From Thermovenabulum sp049723235 (GTDB lineage Bacteria; Bacillota; Thermosediminibacteria; Thermosediminibacterales; Thermosediminibacteraceae), in the NCBI RefSeq assembly GCF_049723235.1, contig NZ_JBNARB010000033.1, positions 1 through 10,083 on the forward strand: DNA of 10,083 nt, in the 5' to 3' direction. The position numbers and the translations under genes are program-made. Shown here one piece after another: positions 1 to 6,356 of the stretch (its first letter is position 1; every line of letters begins with the position of its first letter). The notes under the pieces were generated by a model, which was given only the letters and a program-made list of their open reading frames with translations, made no database searches and was not told where the DNA came from.

Positions 1-94
1 TATTGGAATAAATTCATGATAAAAATTAAAAAAATGGTACAAAGCAAAAAGCTCTTTTAAGAAGGTTATTGCATTATGAGAATAAATGTGTTAA

Positions 95-100
95 TATAAT
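95..100 (+). promoter_or_regulatory. Probable -10 box of the tRNA-Leu promoter
   Basis: A perfect TATAAT lies 17 bases before the mature 5' end of the tRNA, which would place transcription start near 107 and give a short 5' leader for RNase P to remove. The -35 is poor: the best match is TTGCAT at 69-74, but the spacer would be 20 bases, longer than usual for a sigma-A promoter. The position relative to a stable RNA gene is the main support. The rest of 1-117 is AT-rich and shows no gene. Confidence 0.4.
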
Positions 101-117
101 TGATGCAAAAGAATTTT

Positions 118-205
118 GCCGAAGTGGTGGAATTGGCAGACGCGCTACATTCAGGGTGTAGTGAGCGCAAGGCTCGTGCGGGTTCGAATCCCGCCTTCGG
201 CACCA
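118..205 (+). tRNA. trnL: tRNA-Leu (anticodon CAG)
   Basis: This is a class II tRNA with a long variable arm, reading leucine codon CUG. The acceptor stem is GCCGAAG (118-124) paired with CTTCGGC (195-201), followed by ACCA (202-205), so the discriminator A and the CCA end are encoded. The anticodon stem is CTACA (145-149) with TGTAG (157-161) around the loop TTCAGGG, giving anticodon CAG at 152-154. The variable arm (about 162-177) carries a GAGC/GCTC helix, as expected for leucine tRNAs. The T arm is GCGGG/CCCGC (178-182, 190-194) around TTCGAAT. All stems are intact. It appears to be a single-gene transcript, because a terminator follows directly. No duplicate of the tRNA 3' end was noticed in the window, so there is no sign of an integrated element using it as an attachment site. 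Confidence 0.97.
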
Positions 206-214
206 TGAAAAATG

Positions 215-250
215 CGGTTTCCAGGAAATTTTGGAAACCGTTTATTTTTT
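215..250 (+). terminator. Rho-independent terminator after tRNA-Leu
   Basis: A 9-base-pair stem, CGGTTTCCA (215-223) with TGGAAACCG (232-240), encloses an 8-base loop and is followed by TTTATTTTTT (241-250). It begins 9 bases after the CCA end and separates the tRNA from the downstream genes. Confidence 0.9.
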
Positions 251-324
251 TATATACTTCATTGAATTATAGTTAGTTTTTGATTTTAAAAGGAACATTA
301 CATAATAAGGTTGCTGCAATAATA

Positions 325-356
325 GAATAATCAATTTTAGAGCGTAAAATTTATTC
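325..356 (+). other. AT-rich inverted repeat (hairpin) upstream of the ATC-hydrolase-like gene
   Basis: GAATAA (325-330) and ATTTTA (334-339) pair with TAAAAT (345-350) and TTATTC (351-356). This makes a 12-base-pair helix with a 3-base bulge (TCA) and a GAGCG loop. No T-run follows on either strand, so it is not a simple terminator. It sits about 70 bases before the start at 427 and could be an operator or a leader-RNA structure. In DNA this AT-rich, chance dyads occur, so a function is not established. The remainder of 251-426 shows no gene and no convincing promoter. Confidence 0.35.
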
Positions 357-426
357 TTAAAAAAGGATTTTAGATTATCAAAAAGAATATTTTTAGTAAA
401 CAAATGTAAATAAGGAGGCTGAAGCC

Positions 427-906
427 GTGAAGGAAAATAATAATGCTGTAGAAATAATGGCAGAGTTAATGGCTCTTTTATATTATCACCTTACAAAAGC
501 TATGATTGAAGACTACGGGGAAGATGCAAAAAACACTATAAAAAAGGCTATATATAATTTTGGCCTGGAAAGGGGTAAAAATATAGCAAAAAAAGCGCTG
601 GAAAACAAAGAGGAGCTTTCTATAGAAAATCTGGATAGATACTATGACATGCCTATAAGCAGCGCCTGGAAAGGAAAATCGGAATATTGTAATGGAGAAA
701 AACGGGGAATATTAGAATTCTGTGCTTTTGCAAAAGTGTGGATAGAAAAAAACTGGCGGGAAATTGGAAGGCTCTATTGCGAAGTGGATCCTGCCATTAG
801 AGAGGGTTATAATCCTGATATCCAGTATATATCATTGAAAAATGTTTTAGATGGGGATAAATGCTGTGAATCTTTAACAAAGTATGCAGATAAGAACATG
901 ATATGA
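427..906 (+). CDS. ATC hydrolase-family protein (L-2-amino-thiazoline-4-carboxylate hydrolase-like)
   Basis: This 159-residue protein has no signal peptide and no membrane segment, so it is probably cytoplasmic. It resembles the ATC hydrolase family, named after the Pseudomonas enzyme that opens L-2-amino-thiazoline-4-carboxylate on the way to cysteine. Visible marks are the FGLERGKNIA segment (about 45-54), LYCEVDPAIREGYNP (117-130) with the family-like CE-x-D and GYNP elements, and LDGDKCCE (141-148). There are five cysteines (88, 99, 118, 146, 147), many for its size. The start is GTG, with AAGGAGG at 412-418 and an 8-base spacer. It is the first of three enzyme genes on the same strand, 85 bases ahead of the P1 peptidase gene, with no clear terminator between them. 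Many family members have no tested function, so the true substrate is uncertain. The family call is from pattern recognition of the motifs; the reaction is inference. Confidence 0.72.
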   Translation: MKENNNAVEIMAELMALLYYHLTKAMIEDYGEDAKNTIKKAIYNFGLERGKNIAKKALENKEELSIENLDRYYDMPISSAWKGKSEYCNGEKRGILEFCAFAKVWIEKNWREIGRLYCEVDPAIREGYNPDIQYISLKNVLDGDKCCESLTKYADKNMI

Positions 907-980
907 ATTTAATAATGTGAAATTATGAAATCTGATTTATTATTTTTTATATCTAAAAATATGTATTAATAAAAAATAAT

Positions 981-987
981 AAGGTGG
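981..987 (+). promoter_or_regulatory. Ribosome binding site of the P1 peptidase gene, tight spacing
   Basis: AAGGTGG ends only 4 bases before the ATG at 992. The next in-frame ATG (1004) would leave 16 bases, which is too far, so 992 is preferred despite the close spacing. Confidence 0.6.
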
Positions 988-991
988 TATT

Positions 992-2092
992 ATGAGAAAA
1001 AGAATGAGAAATTATGGAATTAAAATTGGAAGCTTTCCTACAGGACGTCGCAATGCGATTACCGATGTCAAAGGAGTGAAGGTAGGACACTCTACTGTAA
1101 TTTTCGGTGAAGGGAAATTAAAACCGGGCTTTGGCCCTGCAAGGACCGGGGTTACCGCTATTTTACCCCATGAAGGAAATATTTTTAAAGAAAAATTACC
1201 TGCCTCCTGCTTTGTAGGAAATGGATTTGGCAAATCCGTTGGTTTAATGCAAATCCGCGAATTAGGCACTATAGAAACCCCGATTATTTTAACAAATACC
1301 TTGTCGGTGGGTATTGCGTCCGATGCCCTTATAGAATACATGCTTTCTATTAACGAGGATATTGGCATTACTACAGGTACCGTTAATCCCGTAGTTATGG
1401 AATGCAATGACGGGTATTTGAACGATATAAGGGGAAGACATATAAAGAAAGAAAATGTTTTAGAAGCCTTAAATAGCGCCTCCGAAGAATTTGAAACGGG
1501 GAGCGTGGGAGCAGGAACGGGTATGGTCTGCCATGGTTTTAAAGGTGGAATAGGCACTTCTTCAAGGCAAATAGAAATAGATGGGAATATTTTTACGATT
1601 GGGGCTCTTTTACTTACAAATTACGGCCGAATGGAAGACCTGACCATTAAGGGTAAAAATGTGGGCATGTTATTGAAACAAAGGCTGAAGGACAAAGAAG
1701 AAAAAAATGGGATTTTTAAGGATAAAGATGATGGGTCCTGCATTATTATTATCGCTACGGATATTCCTTTAGATCCCTTAATGCTGACAAGAATAGCAAA
1801 AAGGAGCCTATTGGGACTTGCAAGAACCGGATCTTTTATGGGTAACGGCAGCGGTGATATTGCAGTTGCCTTTTCTACCGCTAACAGAATTAACCATTAC
1901 GGGGAAAATTTCGTTAAAATGAATGTCCTTTCACCGCATTCCGACAGGATTGACGTCGTTTTCCAGGCTACCGTAGAAGCAGTGGAAGAAGCGGTATGGG
2001 ATTCCCTCTTTACAGCTGAGAAAGTAATTGGTAGGGATGGGCATGAAGTGCCTGTACTACCTGTTGATGAATTATTGAATTTGATTGATTAA
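992..2092 (+). CDS. P1 family (S58, DmpA/BapA-like) aminopeptidase
   Basis: This 366-residue cytoplasmic-type protein belongs to the P1/DmpA family of N-terminal-nucleophile-like hydrolases. These cleave themselves into two subunits and then remove N-terminal residues from peptides, amides or esters; characterised members act on D-alanine derivatives or beta-peptides. Visible family segments are the opening ITDVKGVKVGHSTV (23-36), GPARTGVTAILPHEGN (48-63), the asparagine-bearing TNTLSVG (101-107), GSVGAGTGMVCHGFKGG (170-186) leading into GIGTSSRQ (186-193), GALLLTNYGR (204-213) and the late GNGSGDIAVAFSTANR block (284-299). The self-cleavage site and the new N-terminal nucleophile are expected in or next to GTSS (188-191); I cannot say which residue. 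Length is normal for the family. It lies between the ATC-hydrolase-like gene and the D-cysteine desulfhydrase-like gene, 48 bases before the latter, suggesting a shared transcript and a role in releasing an unusual amino acid. Substrate is unknown. Confidence 0.9.
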   Translation: MRKRMRNYGIKIGSFPTGRRNAITDVKGVKVGHSTVIFGEGKLKPGFGPARTGVTAILPHEGNIFKEKLPASCFVGNGFGKSVGLMQIRELGTIETPIILTNTLSVGIASDALIEYMLSINEDIGITTGTVNPVVMECNDGYLNDIRGRHIKKENVLEALNSASEEFETGSVGAGTGMVCHGFKGGIGTSSRQIEIDGNIFTIGALLLTNYGRMEDLTIKGKNVGMLLKQRLKDKEEKNGIFKDKDDGSCIIIIATDIPLDPLMLTRIAKRSLLGLARTGSFMGNGSGDIAVAFSTANRINHYGENFVKMNVLSPHSDRIDVVFQATVEAVEEAVWDSLFTAEKVIGRDGHEVPVLPVDELLNLID

Positions 2093-2127
2093 GAATCATA
2101 TGCGACATATTTAAATAAAATTATATA

Positions 2128-2135
2128 GAGGTGAT
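2128..2135 (+). promoter_or_regulatory. Ribosome binding site of the D-cysteine desulfhydrase-like gene
   Basis: GAGGTGAT is fully complementary to the 3' end of 16S rRNA and lies 5 bases before the ATG at 2141, supporting that start. Confidence 0.7.
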
Positions 2136-2140
2136 AATTT

Positions 2141-3157
2141 ATGGAGGTTTCTGAATTAAAGTTGAAGTTACAAAAATTCCCAAGGGTAAGATTTTTATGG
2201 GGGGCTACACCAATTGTATATGCGGAAAATATAAGCAAGGAATTGGGTGTCGAAATTTATATTAAAAGGGACGACCTGACCGGTCTGGCACTGGGCGGAA
2301 ACAAGACGAGAAAGCTTGAATTCATTATGGGTGAAGCTATTAAACAAAAGTGTGATACTGTAATTACTGCTGGAGCTGTTCATTCAAATCATGCCCTGCA
2401 GACGGCAGCAGCTGCTAAAAAGCTCAATATGGATGCGGTGCTTGTATTAAGAGGTAAAGAAGAAGATAAAGGAAACTTATTAATGAACAAATTGCTAAAT
2501 GCAGATATTCACATTTATGATGTTCCTAAAAGCAGTGCACTACGGGGTTATATGGAAGAAATTGCTGATGAACTAAGTAAAAAAGGGAAAAAACCTATGA
2601 TAATTCCCGTAGGAGGTTCAAATCCAATAGGCGTTTTGGGTTATTTGGGTGCGGTTGTGGAAATAATTGAACAGTGTGAAGATATGAAACTGGATTTTGA
2701 TTTTGTAGTATGTTCTACCAGCAGTGGTGGAACTCAGACTGGTATTTTTATGGGATTTAAATTGTTAAAACCGCAGGTAAAAACTTTCGGTATAGGTGTA
2801 GGCGATCCTAAGGAAGAGCTGCTGGAAGATGTGGAAAATCTTATAATAAATACTTCAAAAATGCTTGATGTTAAAGAAAATCTTATTTCTAAAAAAGAGC
2901 TGGAAGAAAGAACTATAGACGGATATGGGTTTGGAGGTTATGGAACGATTGTTAAAGAAGTTATTGATTTTATTAAATACGTATCTGGGAAAGAAGGATT
3001 TTATTTAGACCCCGTTTATACCGGAAAGGCTTTCTACGGTCTTATAGACATAATTAAGAAGAAAAATATACCGAAGGGTTCAAAAGTATTATTCATACAT
3101 ACCGGGGGTTTGGGTGGTCTTTTCCAGTATGAAGAAATAATATCAAAAATGCTTTGA
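2141..3157 (+). CDS. dcyD: D-cysteine desulfhydrase-like PLP enzyme (ACC deaminase family)
   Basis: This 338-residue fold-type II PLP enzyme is predicted to split D-cysteine to pyruvate, ammonia and hydrogen sulfide in the cytoplasm. The PLP lysine is Lys55 in GGNKTRK (52-58). HSNHALQTAA (81-90) carries the conserved Ser82-Asn-His of the family. VGGSNPIGVLGY (157-168) and STSSGGTQTG (192-201) form the cofactor and phosphate-binding parts, and DPVYTGKA (290-297) has the active-site tyrosine (293). Two positions separate it from true ACC deaminases. After the tyrosine it has Thr294 where deaminases have Glu, and in HTGG it has Thr321 where deaminases have Leu. Both are the desulfhydrase state, so ACC deaminase is unlikely. 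L-cysteate sulfo-lyase (CuyA) and other beta-eliminating relatives remain possible. It is the last gene of the three-enzyme group; the importer operon begins 193 bases downstream. Confidence 0.85.
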   Translation: MEVSELKLKLQKFPRVRFLWGATPIVYAENISKELGVEIYIKRDDLTGLALGGNKTRKLEFIMGEAIKQKCDTVITAGAVHSNHALQTAAAAKKLNMDAVLVLRGKEEDKGNLLMNKLLNADIHIYDVPKSSALRGYMEEIADELSKKGKKPMIIPVGGSNPIGVLGYLGAVVEIIEQCEDMKLDFDFVVCSTSSGGTQTGIFMGFKLLKPQVKTFGIGVGDPKEELLEDVENLIINTSKMLDVKENLISKKELEERTIDGYGFGGYGTIVKEVIDFIKYVSGKEGFYLDPVYTGKAFYGLIDIIKKKNIPKGSKVLFIHTGGLGGLFQYEEIISKML

Positions 3158-3167
3158 GTTTCCTGAA

Positions 3168-3191
3168 CAATAATAACTAGGACAATTATTG
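3168..3191 (+). repeat. Short inverted repeat between the enzyme genes and the importer operon
   Basis: CAATAAT (3168-3174) and ATTATTG (3185-3191) are exact inverted copies separated by 10 bases, directly after the stop of the desulfhydrase-like gene. No T-run follows, so it is not a standard terminator. It could be an operator, but it is short and AT-only apart from its ends, so chance is a serious alternative. The remainder of the 193-base gap 3158-3350 is AT-rich, with no gene and no recognisable riboswitch or T-box. Confidence 0.2.
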
Positions 3192-3261
3192 AATCAAAAT
3201 CATAAATAAAAAAAATAAGAGCTAAACTGAAAACATAATTATTTAATAATAATTAGAAGAA

Positions 3262-3267
3262 TATAAT
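3262..3267 (+). promoter_or_regulatory. Possible -10 box of the importer operon
   Basis: A perfect TATAAT would start transcription near 3274, giving a leader of roughly 77 bases before the binding-protein start at 3351. The sequence 17 bases upstream (TTATTT, 3239-3244) is a weak -35. In DNA this AT-rich a lone TATAAT is not strong evidence, and readthrough from the upstream enzyme genes is also possible. Confidence 0.28.
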
Positions 3268-3336
3268 TTATTTATAAGGATATTACTTTATTAATGTTAA
3301 GGAAGCCAAAGTTTAATAAATATATTTTAATAAAAA

Positions 3337-3343
3337 AAGGAGG
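3337..3343 (+). promoter_or_regulatory. Ribosome binding site that fixes the binding-protein start
   Basis: A perfect AAGGAGG (inside a longer AAAGGAGGGGG run) ends 7 bases before the ATG at 3351. The longer open frame from 3294 has no such site and would put 19 charged residues ahead of the signal peptide, so 3351 is the start. Confidence 0.9.
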
Positions 3344-3350
3344 GGGTAGA

Positions 3351-4547
3351 ATGAAAAAATCAAGAAAAATCAGCATTTTAATAATAGCAATAATATTGCT
3401 ATTAATTTTCACATCAGCGTGTTCCAGCAATACTTCGACGAGTAATCAAAATAACCAGCCAAAAGAAGGGGATTTTATAAAAATAGGACATTTAGTGGCT
3501 CTTACCGGTGATGCTTCCATGTGGGGGCAGTCAGAAAAGAATGCCCTCGAAATGGAAGTTGAAAAAATTAACAAAAGCGGAGGTGTAAATGGCAAGCATA
3601 TAAAGATAATTCCTTATGATACAAGAGCTGACGCTGTAGAAGCTGTAAATGCAGCTAAAAGGCTGGTGGAACAGGATAAAGTAATAGCAATAATAGGGCC
3701 TGCTCAGAGCGGAGTATCCAATGCTATATCATCGGTAACTGAACAAGCCAAAATTCCTTTTATAGCTACAACTGCTACCAATCCCCTTGTTACGGTTCCC
3801 AAGGAGGGCCAGGTAAGAAAATATGCTTTCAGGGTTTGCTTTATTGACCCATTCCAGGGTAGGGTTGCGGCTCAGTTTGCTTATACTAAACTAAATGCCA
3901 AAAAAGCCGCAATATTATATGATGTAGGTTCTGATTATTCTTCCTGGCTTGCAAAGTATTTTGAAGATAGTTTTAAGGAAATTGGTGGGGAGATAGTTGC
4001 AAAAGAGGCTTTCAGGAGCGGAGAATTAGACTACAGGGCAATGCTCGGGAAAATTAAACAGGCGAATCCCGATGTAATATTTATACCAACTGCTCAAAAG
4101 GAAGCTGCCCTTGCGGCAAAACAAGCAAGGGATTTAGGTATAAAAGCAACCTTCCTCGGTGGCGATAACTGGGGAAGCCCTGATTTGGTAACCTTGGGCG
4201 GTTCTGCTGTAGAAGGTGCGTATTTTGTGAATCTCACAGCTATAGAAGATCCTGATATACAGGGTTTCATTAAGGAGTATAAAGAAAAATTCAATCAAGA
4301 TCCGGTTCTTCCAAATCCGGTAATGGCAATAGATGCCCTATATATGCTTATAGATGCCATAAAGAGGGCAGGAAGCCTTGACGGTACGGCATTAGCGGAG
4401 GCTATGGAAAAGACAAAGGATTTAAAAGTCCTTACAGGAAACCTTACCATTGATCCAGCAACCCATAATCCTTTAAATAAACCGGCTATCATACAGCAGG
4501 TAAAAGACGGGAAATTCATCTATGTAGAAAAATATGTTACTCATTAA
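3351..4547 (+). CDS. livJ: Amino-acid ABC transporter substrate-binding lipoprotein (LivJ/LivK type)
   Basis: This 398-residue periplasmic-binding-protein type I homologue should capture an amino acid or related molecule outside the membrane and deliver it to the LivHMGF complex. The N-terminus has a basic MKKSRK, a hydrophobic stretch (about 8-20) and a lipobox-like TSAC with Cys24, so the mature protein would be lipid-anchored. The -3 position is Thr rather than the usual Leu, a mild deviation. A Ser/Thr/Asn-rich linker follows (25-36). The fold begins at IKIGHLVALTGDASMWGQ (43-60). IIGPAQSGVSNA (114-125) and IATTATNP (138-145) correspond to the ligand-contacting loops of the Leu/Ile/Val-binding family, followed by ILYDVGSDYS (188-197), DYRAML (227-232) and FLGGDNWGS (268-276). 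The ligand loops differ in detail from the Leu/Ile/Val proteins, so branched-chain amino acids are not assured as the substrate. It is the first gene of a five-gene operon. Confidence 0.93.
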   Translation: MKKSRKISILIIAIILLLIFTSACSSNTSTSNQNNQPKEGDFIKIGHLVALTGDASMWGQSEKNALEMEVEKINKSGGVNGKHIKIIPYDTRADAVEAVNAAKRLVEQDKVIAIIGPAQSGVSNAISSVTEQAKIPFIATTATNPLVTVPKEGQVRKYAFRVCFIDPFQGRVAAQFAYTKLNAKKAAILYDVGSDYSSWLAKYFEDSFKEIGGEIVAKEAFRSGELDYRAMLGKIKQANPDVIFIPTAQKEAALAAKQARDLGIKATFLGGDNWGSPDLVTLGGSAVEGAYFVNLTAIEDPDIQGFIKEYKEKFNQDPVLPNPVMAIDALYMLIDAIKRAGSLDGTALAEAMEKTKDLKVLTGNLTIDPATHNPLNKPAIIQQVKDGKFIYVEKYVTH

Positions 4548-4548
4548 T

Positions 4549-4573
4549 TTACAGGGGGCTATGCCCCCTGTAA
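4549..4573 (+). promoter_or_regulatory. Strong intercistronic hairpin between binding protein and permease genes
   Basis: TTACAGGGGGC (4549-4559) pairs perfectly with GCCCCCTGTAA (4563-4573) around a 3-base TAT loop, starting 1 base after the livJ stop codon. There is no T-run after it, so it is probably not a full terminator. A 3'-protecting or partially attenuating hairpin here would let cells make far more binding protein than permease, a known arrangement in binding-protein-dependent importers. The structure is seen directly; the role is inference. Confidence 0.8.
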
Positions 4574-4583
4574 TTATACATGT

Positions 4584-4590
4584 GGGGAGG
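4584..4590 (+). promoter_or_regulatory. Ribosome binding site of livH
   Basis: GGGGAGG lies 8 bases before the GTG at 4599. An ATG two bases earlier (4597) is out of frame and reaches a stop after six codons, so the GTG is the start of the permease. Confidence 0.8.
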
Positions 4591-4598
4591 TTTTAAAT

Positions 4599-5471
4599 GT
4601 GCTTATTCAGACACTAATTACCGGGTTATCTATCGGTGGAGTGTATGCTCTTATGGCAGTCGGTTATTCTTTAGTGTTTTCTATACTAAATTTTAGCAAC
4701 TTTGCTCATGGAACGATAATAATGCTTGGTGCATATATAGGATATTTTTTAGTCTCCCATATTAAAGTAGGATTTTACTTTTCCTTTCTGGGTGCAATAT
4801 TAGGAGCTGCACTCCTTGCTTTAATAAATGTTAAACTGGCTTACGACCCCCTTATTAAAAGGAAAGCCCAGCCCCTTTATCTAATGATAACCGCTATGGG
4901 CGTTTCTATATTTTTGGAGAATATGGTCTATGTTACCATAGGATCCCATTTTTATTCCTACCCCGAAATATTTAAAAAATCTTCAATTAAAATCTTAGGA
5001 AGTGAAATTGGTGCTCTGGACTTTTTTGCTTTGATATTTTCCTTTGCAGCAATATACCTTTTGCACCTTTATTTGACTAAGACAAAAATGGGCACTGCTA
5101 TAAGGGCTGCTTCCTATGATATGACTGCTGCTTCTCTTTACGGTGTGAATATGTCTAAGCTTATAAGCATAGTTTTTCTTTTGGCTGGTTGCTTTGCAGG
5201 ACTAGCGGGTGTGTTTATGGGAATGAAATACATGGTCTATCCTACAATGGGATGGATTACAAATAAGGCGTACATTGCGGCGGTTATAGGCGGCCTTGGG
5301 AGCCTACCCGGTGCGGTAATAGGCGGAATAGTTCTCGGAGTTTTGGAGACCTTTGTTTCGGTTTATATTTCATCGGTAATACGGGATGTTTTCAGTTTTA
5401 CATTGGTGATCGTTTTCCTTATTTTTATGCCGGCAGGCCTTTTGGGCAAATATTTAGAAGAAAAGGTGTAA
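4599..5471 (+). CDS. livH: Branched-chain amino-acid-type ABC permease LivH
   Basis: This 290-residue integral membrane protein is one half of the importer channel. It is mostly hydrophobic, with about eight membrane spans. Family marks are the N-terminal GLSIGGVYALMAVGYSLVF (9-27), NFSNFAHGTIIMLGAY (31-46), the cytoplasmic coupling segment GTAIRAASYDMTAASLYGVN (165-184) that docks onto the ATPases, and AAVIGGLGSLPGAVIGG (227-243). It starts with GTG, supported by GGGGAGG and a complete N-terminal family motif. It lies 51 bases after the binding-protein gene, with the hairpin in between, and 12 bases before livM. Length is normal. A shift of specificity away from Leu/Ile/Val cannot be judged from the permease. 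Confidence 0.95.
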   Translation: MLIQTLITGLSIGGVYALMAVGYSLVFSILNFSNFAHGTIIMLGAYIGYFLVSHIKVGFYFSFLGAILGAALLALINVKLAYDPLIKRKAQPLYLMITAMGVSIFLENMVYVTIGSHFYSYPEIFKKSSIKILGSEIGALDFFALIFSFAAIYLLHLYLTKTKMGTAIRAASYDMTAASLYGVNMSKLISIVFLLAGCFAGLAGVFMGMKYMVYPTMGWITNKAYIAAVIGGLGSLPGAVIGGIVLGVLETFVSVYISSVIRDVFSFTLVIVFLIFMPAGLLGKYLEEKV

Positions 5472-5483
5472 GGGGGAGTTTTT

Positions 5484-6353
5484 ATGCAGTATATACTGGG
5501 AATTATAACGGTAATCTGTATTGAAGTAGTTGCGGTAGCAGGGCTTTCCGTTTTTACGGGGTTTACCGGTCTTTTCTCTTTGGGACATGCTGCTTTTATT
5601 GCGATAGGGGCTTATACTTCAGCTATACTTACTTATTTTTATCATTTACCTTTTTTTATCGCTCTTATAGCAGGTATGATAATGTCAGCTTTAGTAAGTT
5701 TAATAATTGGTATCCCTACTTTGAGGGCAAAACTGAGGGGAGATTATTTTGCTATTGCAACATTAGGTTTTGGTGAAGCGGTGAGGGTTATTCTGGAAAA
5801 CCTTTCAATAACACAAGGGGCCCGTGGTCTTCCCGGTATTACTCATTACACTACTCTACTGGTAGCTGCCATAATTTCAATAATAATTATTTATTTGACT
5901 AAAAATTTTATTTGGTCAAAATACGGGAGGAATGCGATTGCTGTAAGAGAAGATCCAATCGCTGCAGAGATGGGAGGAATAGATTTATTAAAAGTACGTC
6001 TTCTTTCCCTTGGATACAGTGCTGCATGTGCGGGGCTCGCTGGTGGGCTTTTTGCACATTACATTAATTTTATTCAACCGGATATGTTTACATCAGTATT
6101 ATCTACTCAACTAACTGCGGCAGTAGTAGCTGGCGGGATAGGTAGTTTAACAGGGCCTATCTTTGCAATTTCAATTTTTATAGCGGTGCCTGAAATTTTA
6201 AGGGTTGCTAACATGTGGAGGCTTGTGGCTTATGGACTGATACTTATTCTTATAATGATTTACAGGCCATCAGGTATAATGGGGTATAAAGAGTTTAGCT
6301 TTGAATTTCTAAGGAAAATACGTAAACCTGAATCTTTTGAAAGAGGGGTTTAA
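5484..6353 (+). CDS. livM: Branched-chain amino-acid-type ABC permease LivM
   Basis: This 289-residue membrane protein is the second half of the channel. Visible family segments are TGFTGLFSLGHAAFIAIGAY (25-44), the loop LRGDYFAIATLGFGE (84-98), the ATPase-coupling motif GRNAIAVREDPIAAEMGG (148-165) and VVAGGIGSLTGP (214-225). About eight hydrophobic spans alternate with short loops, and the C-terminus (about 271-289) is a short charged cytoplasmic tail. The protein is at the short end for LivM because it lacks the extra N-terminal region of the E. coli protein, which is common in Gram-positive homologues. The ATG is preceded by AAGGGGGAG (5470-5478), which overlaps the livH stop codon, so translation of the two permeases is probably coupled. 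Confidence 0.95.
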   Translation: MQYILGIITVICIEVVAVAGLSVFTGFTGLFSLGHAAFIAIGAYTSAILTYFYHLPFFIALIAGMIMSALVSLIIGIPTLRAKLRGDYFAIATLGFGEAVRVILENLSITQGARGLPGITHYTTLLVAAIISIIIIYLTKNFIWSKYGRNAIAVREDPIAAEMGGIDLLKVRLLSLGYSAACAGLAGGLFAHYINFIQPDMFTSVLSTQLTAAVVAGGIGSLTGPIFAISIFIAVPEILRVANMWRLVAYGLILILIMIYRPSGIMGYKEFSFEFLRKIRKPESFERGV

Positions 6354-6356
6354 AAA

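Noticed and set aside
118..205. tRNA-Leu as an integration site for a mobile island covering the downstream genes
   Set aside because: No repeat of the tRNA 3' end, integrase or other mobility gene is seen in the window.
1012..1557. 181-codon open frame on the minus strand within the P1 peptidase gene
   Set aside because: It lies wholly antisense to a well-supported gene, its translation shows no family motif, and no ribosome binding site was noticed. It is a by-product of the coding strand's codon use.
2141..3157. Annotation as ACC deaminase
   Set aside because: The Glu and Leu typical of ACC deaminases are both Thr here (294 and 321).
3294..3350. Upstream ATG giving a 19-residue longer binding protein
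   Set aside because: There is no ribosome binding site before it, and the extension would block a normal lipoprotein signal peptide. The ATG at 3351 has a perfect site.
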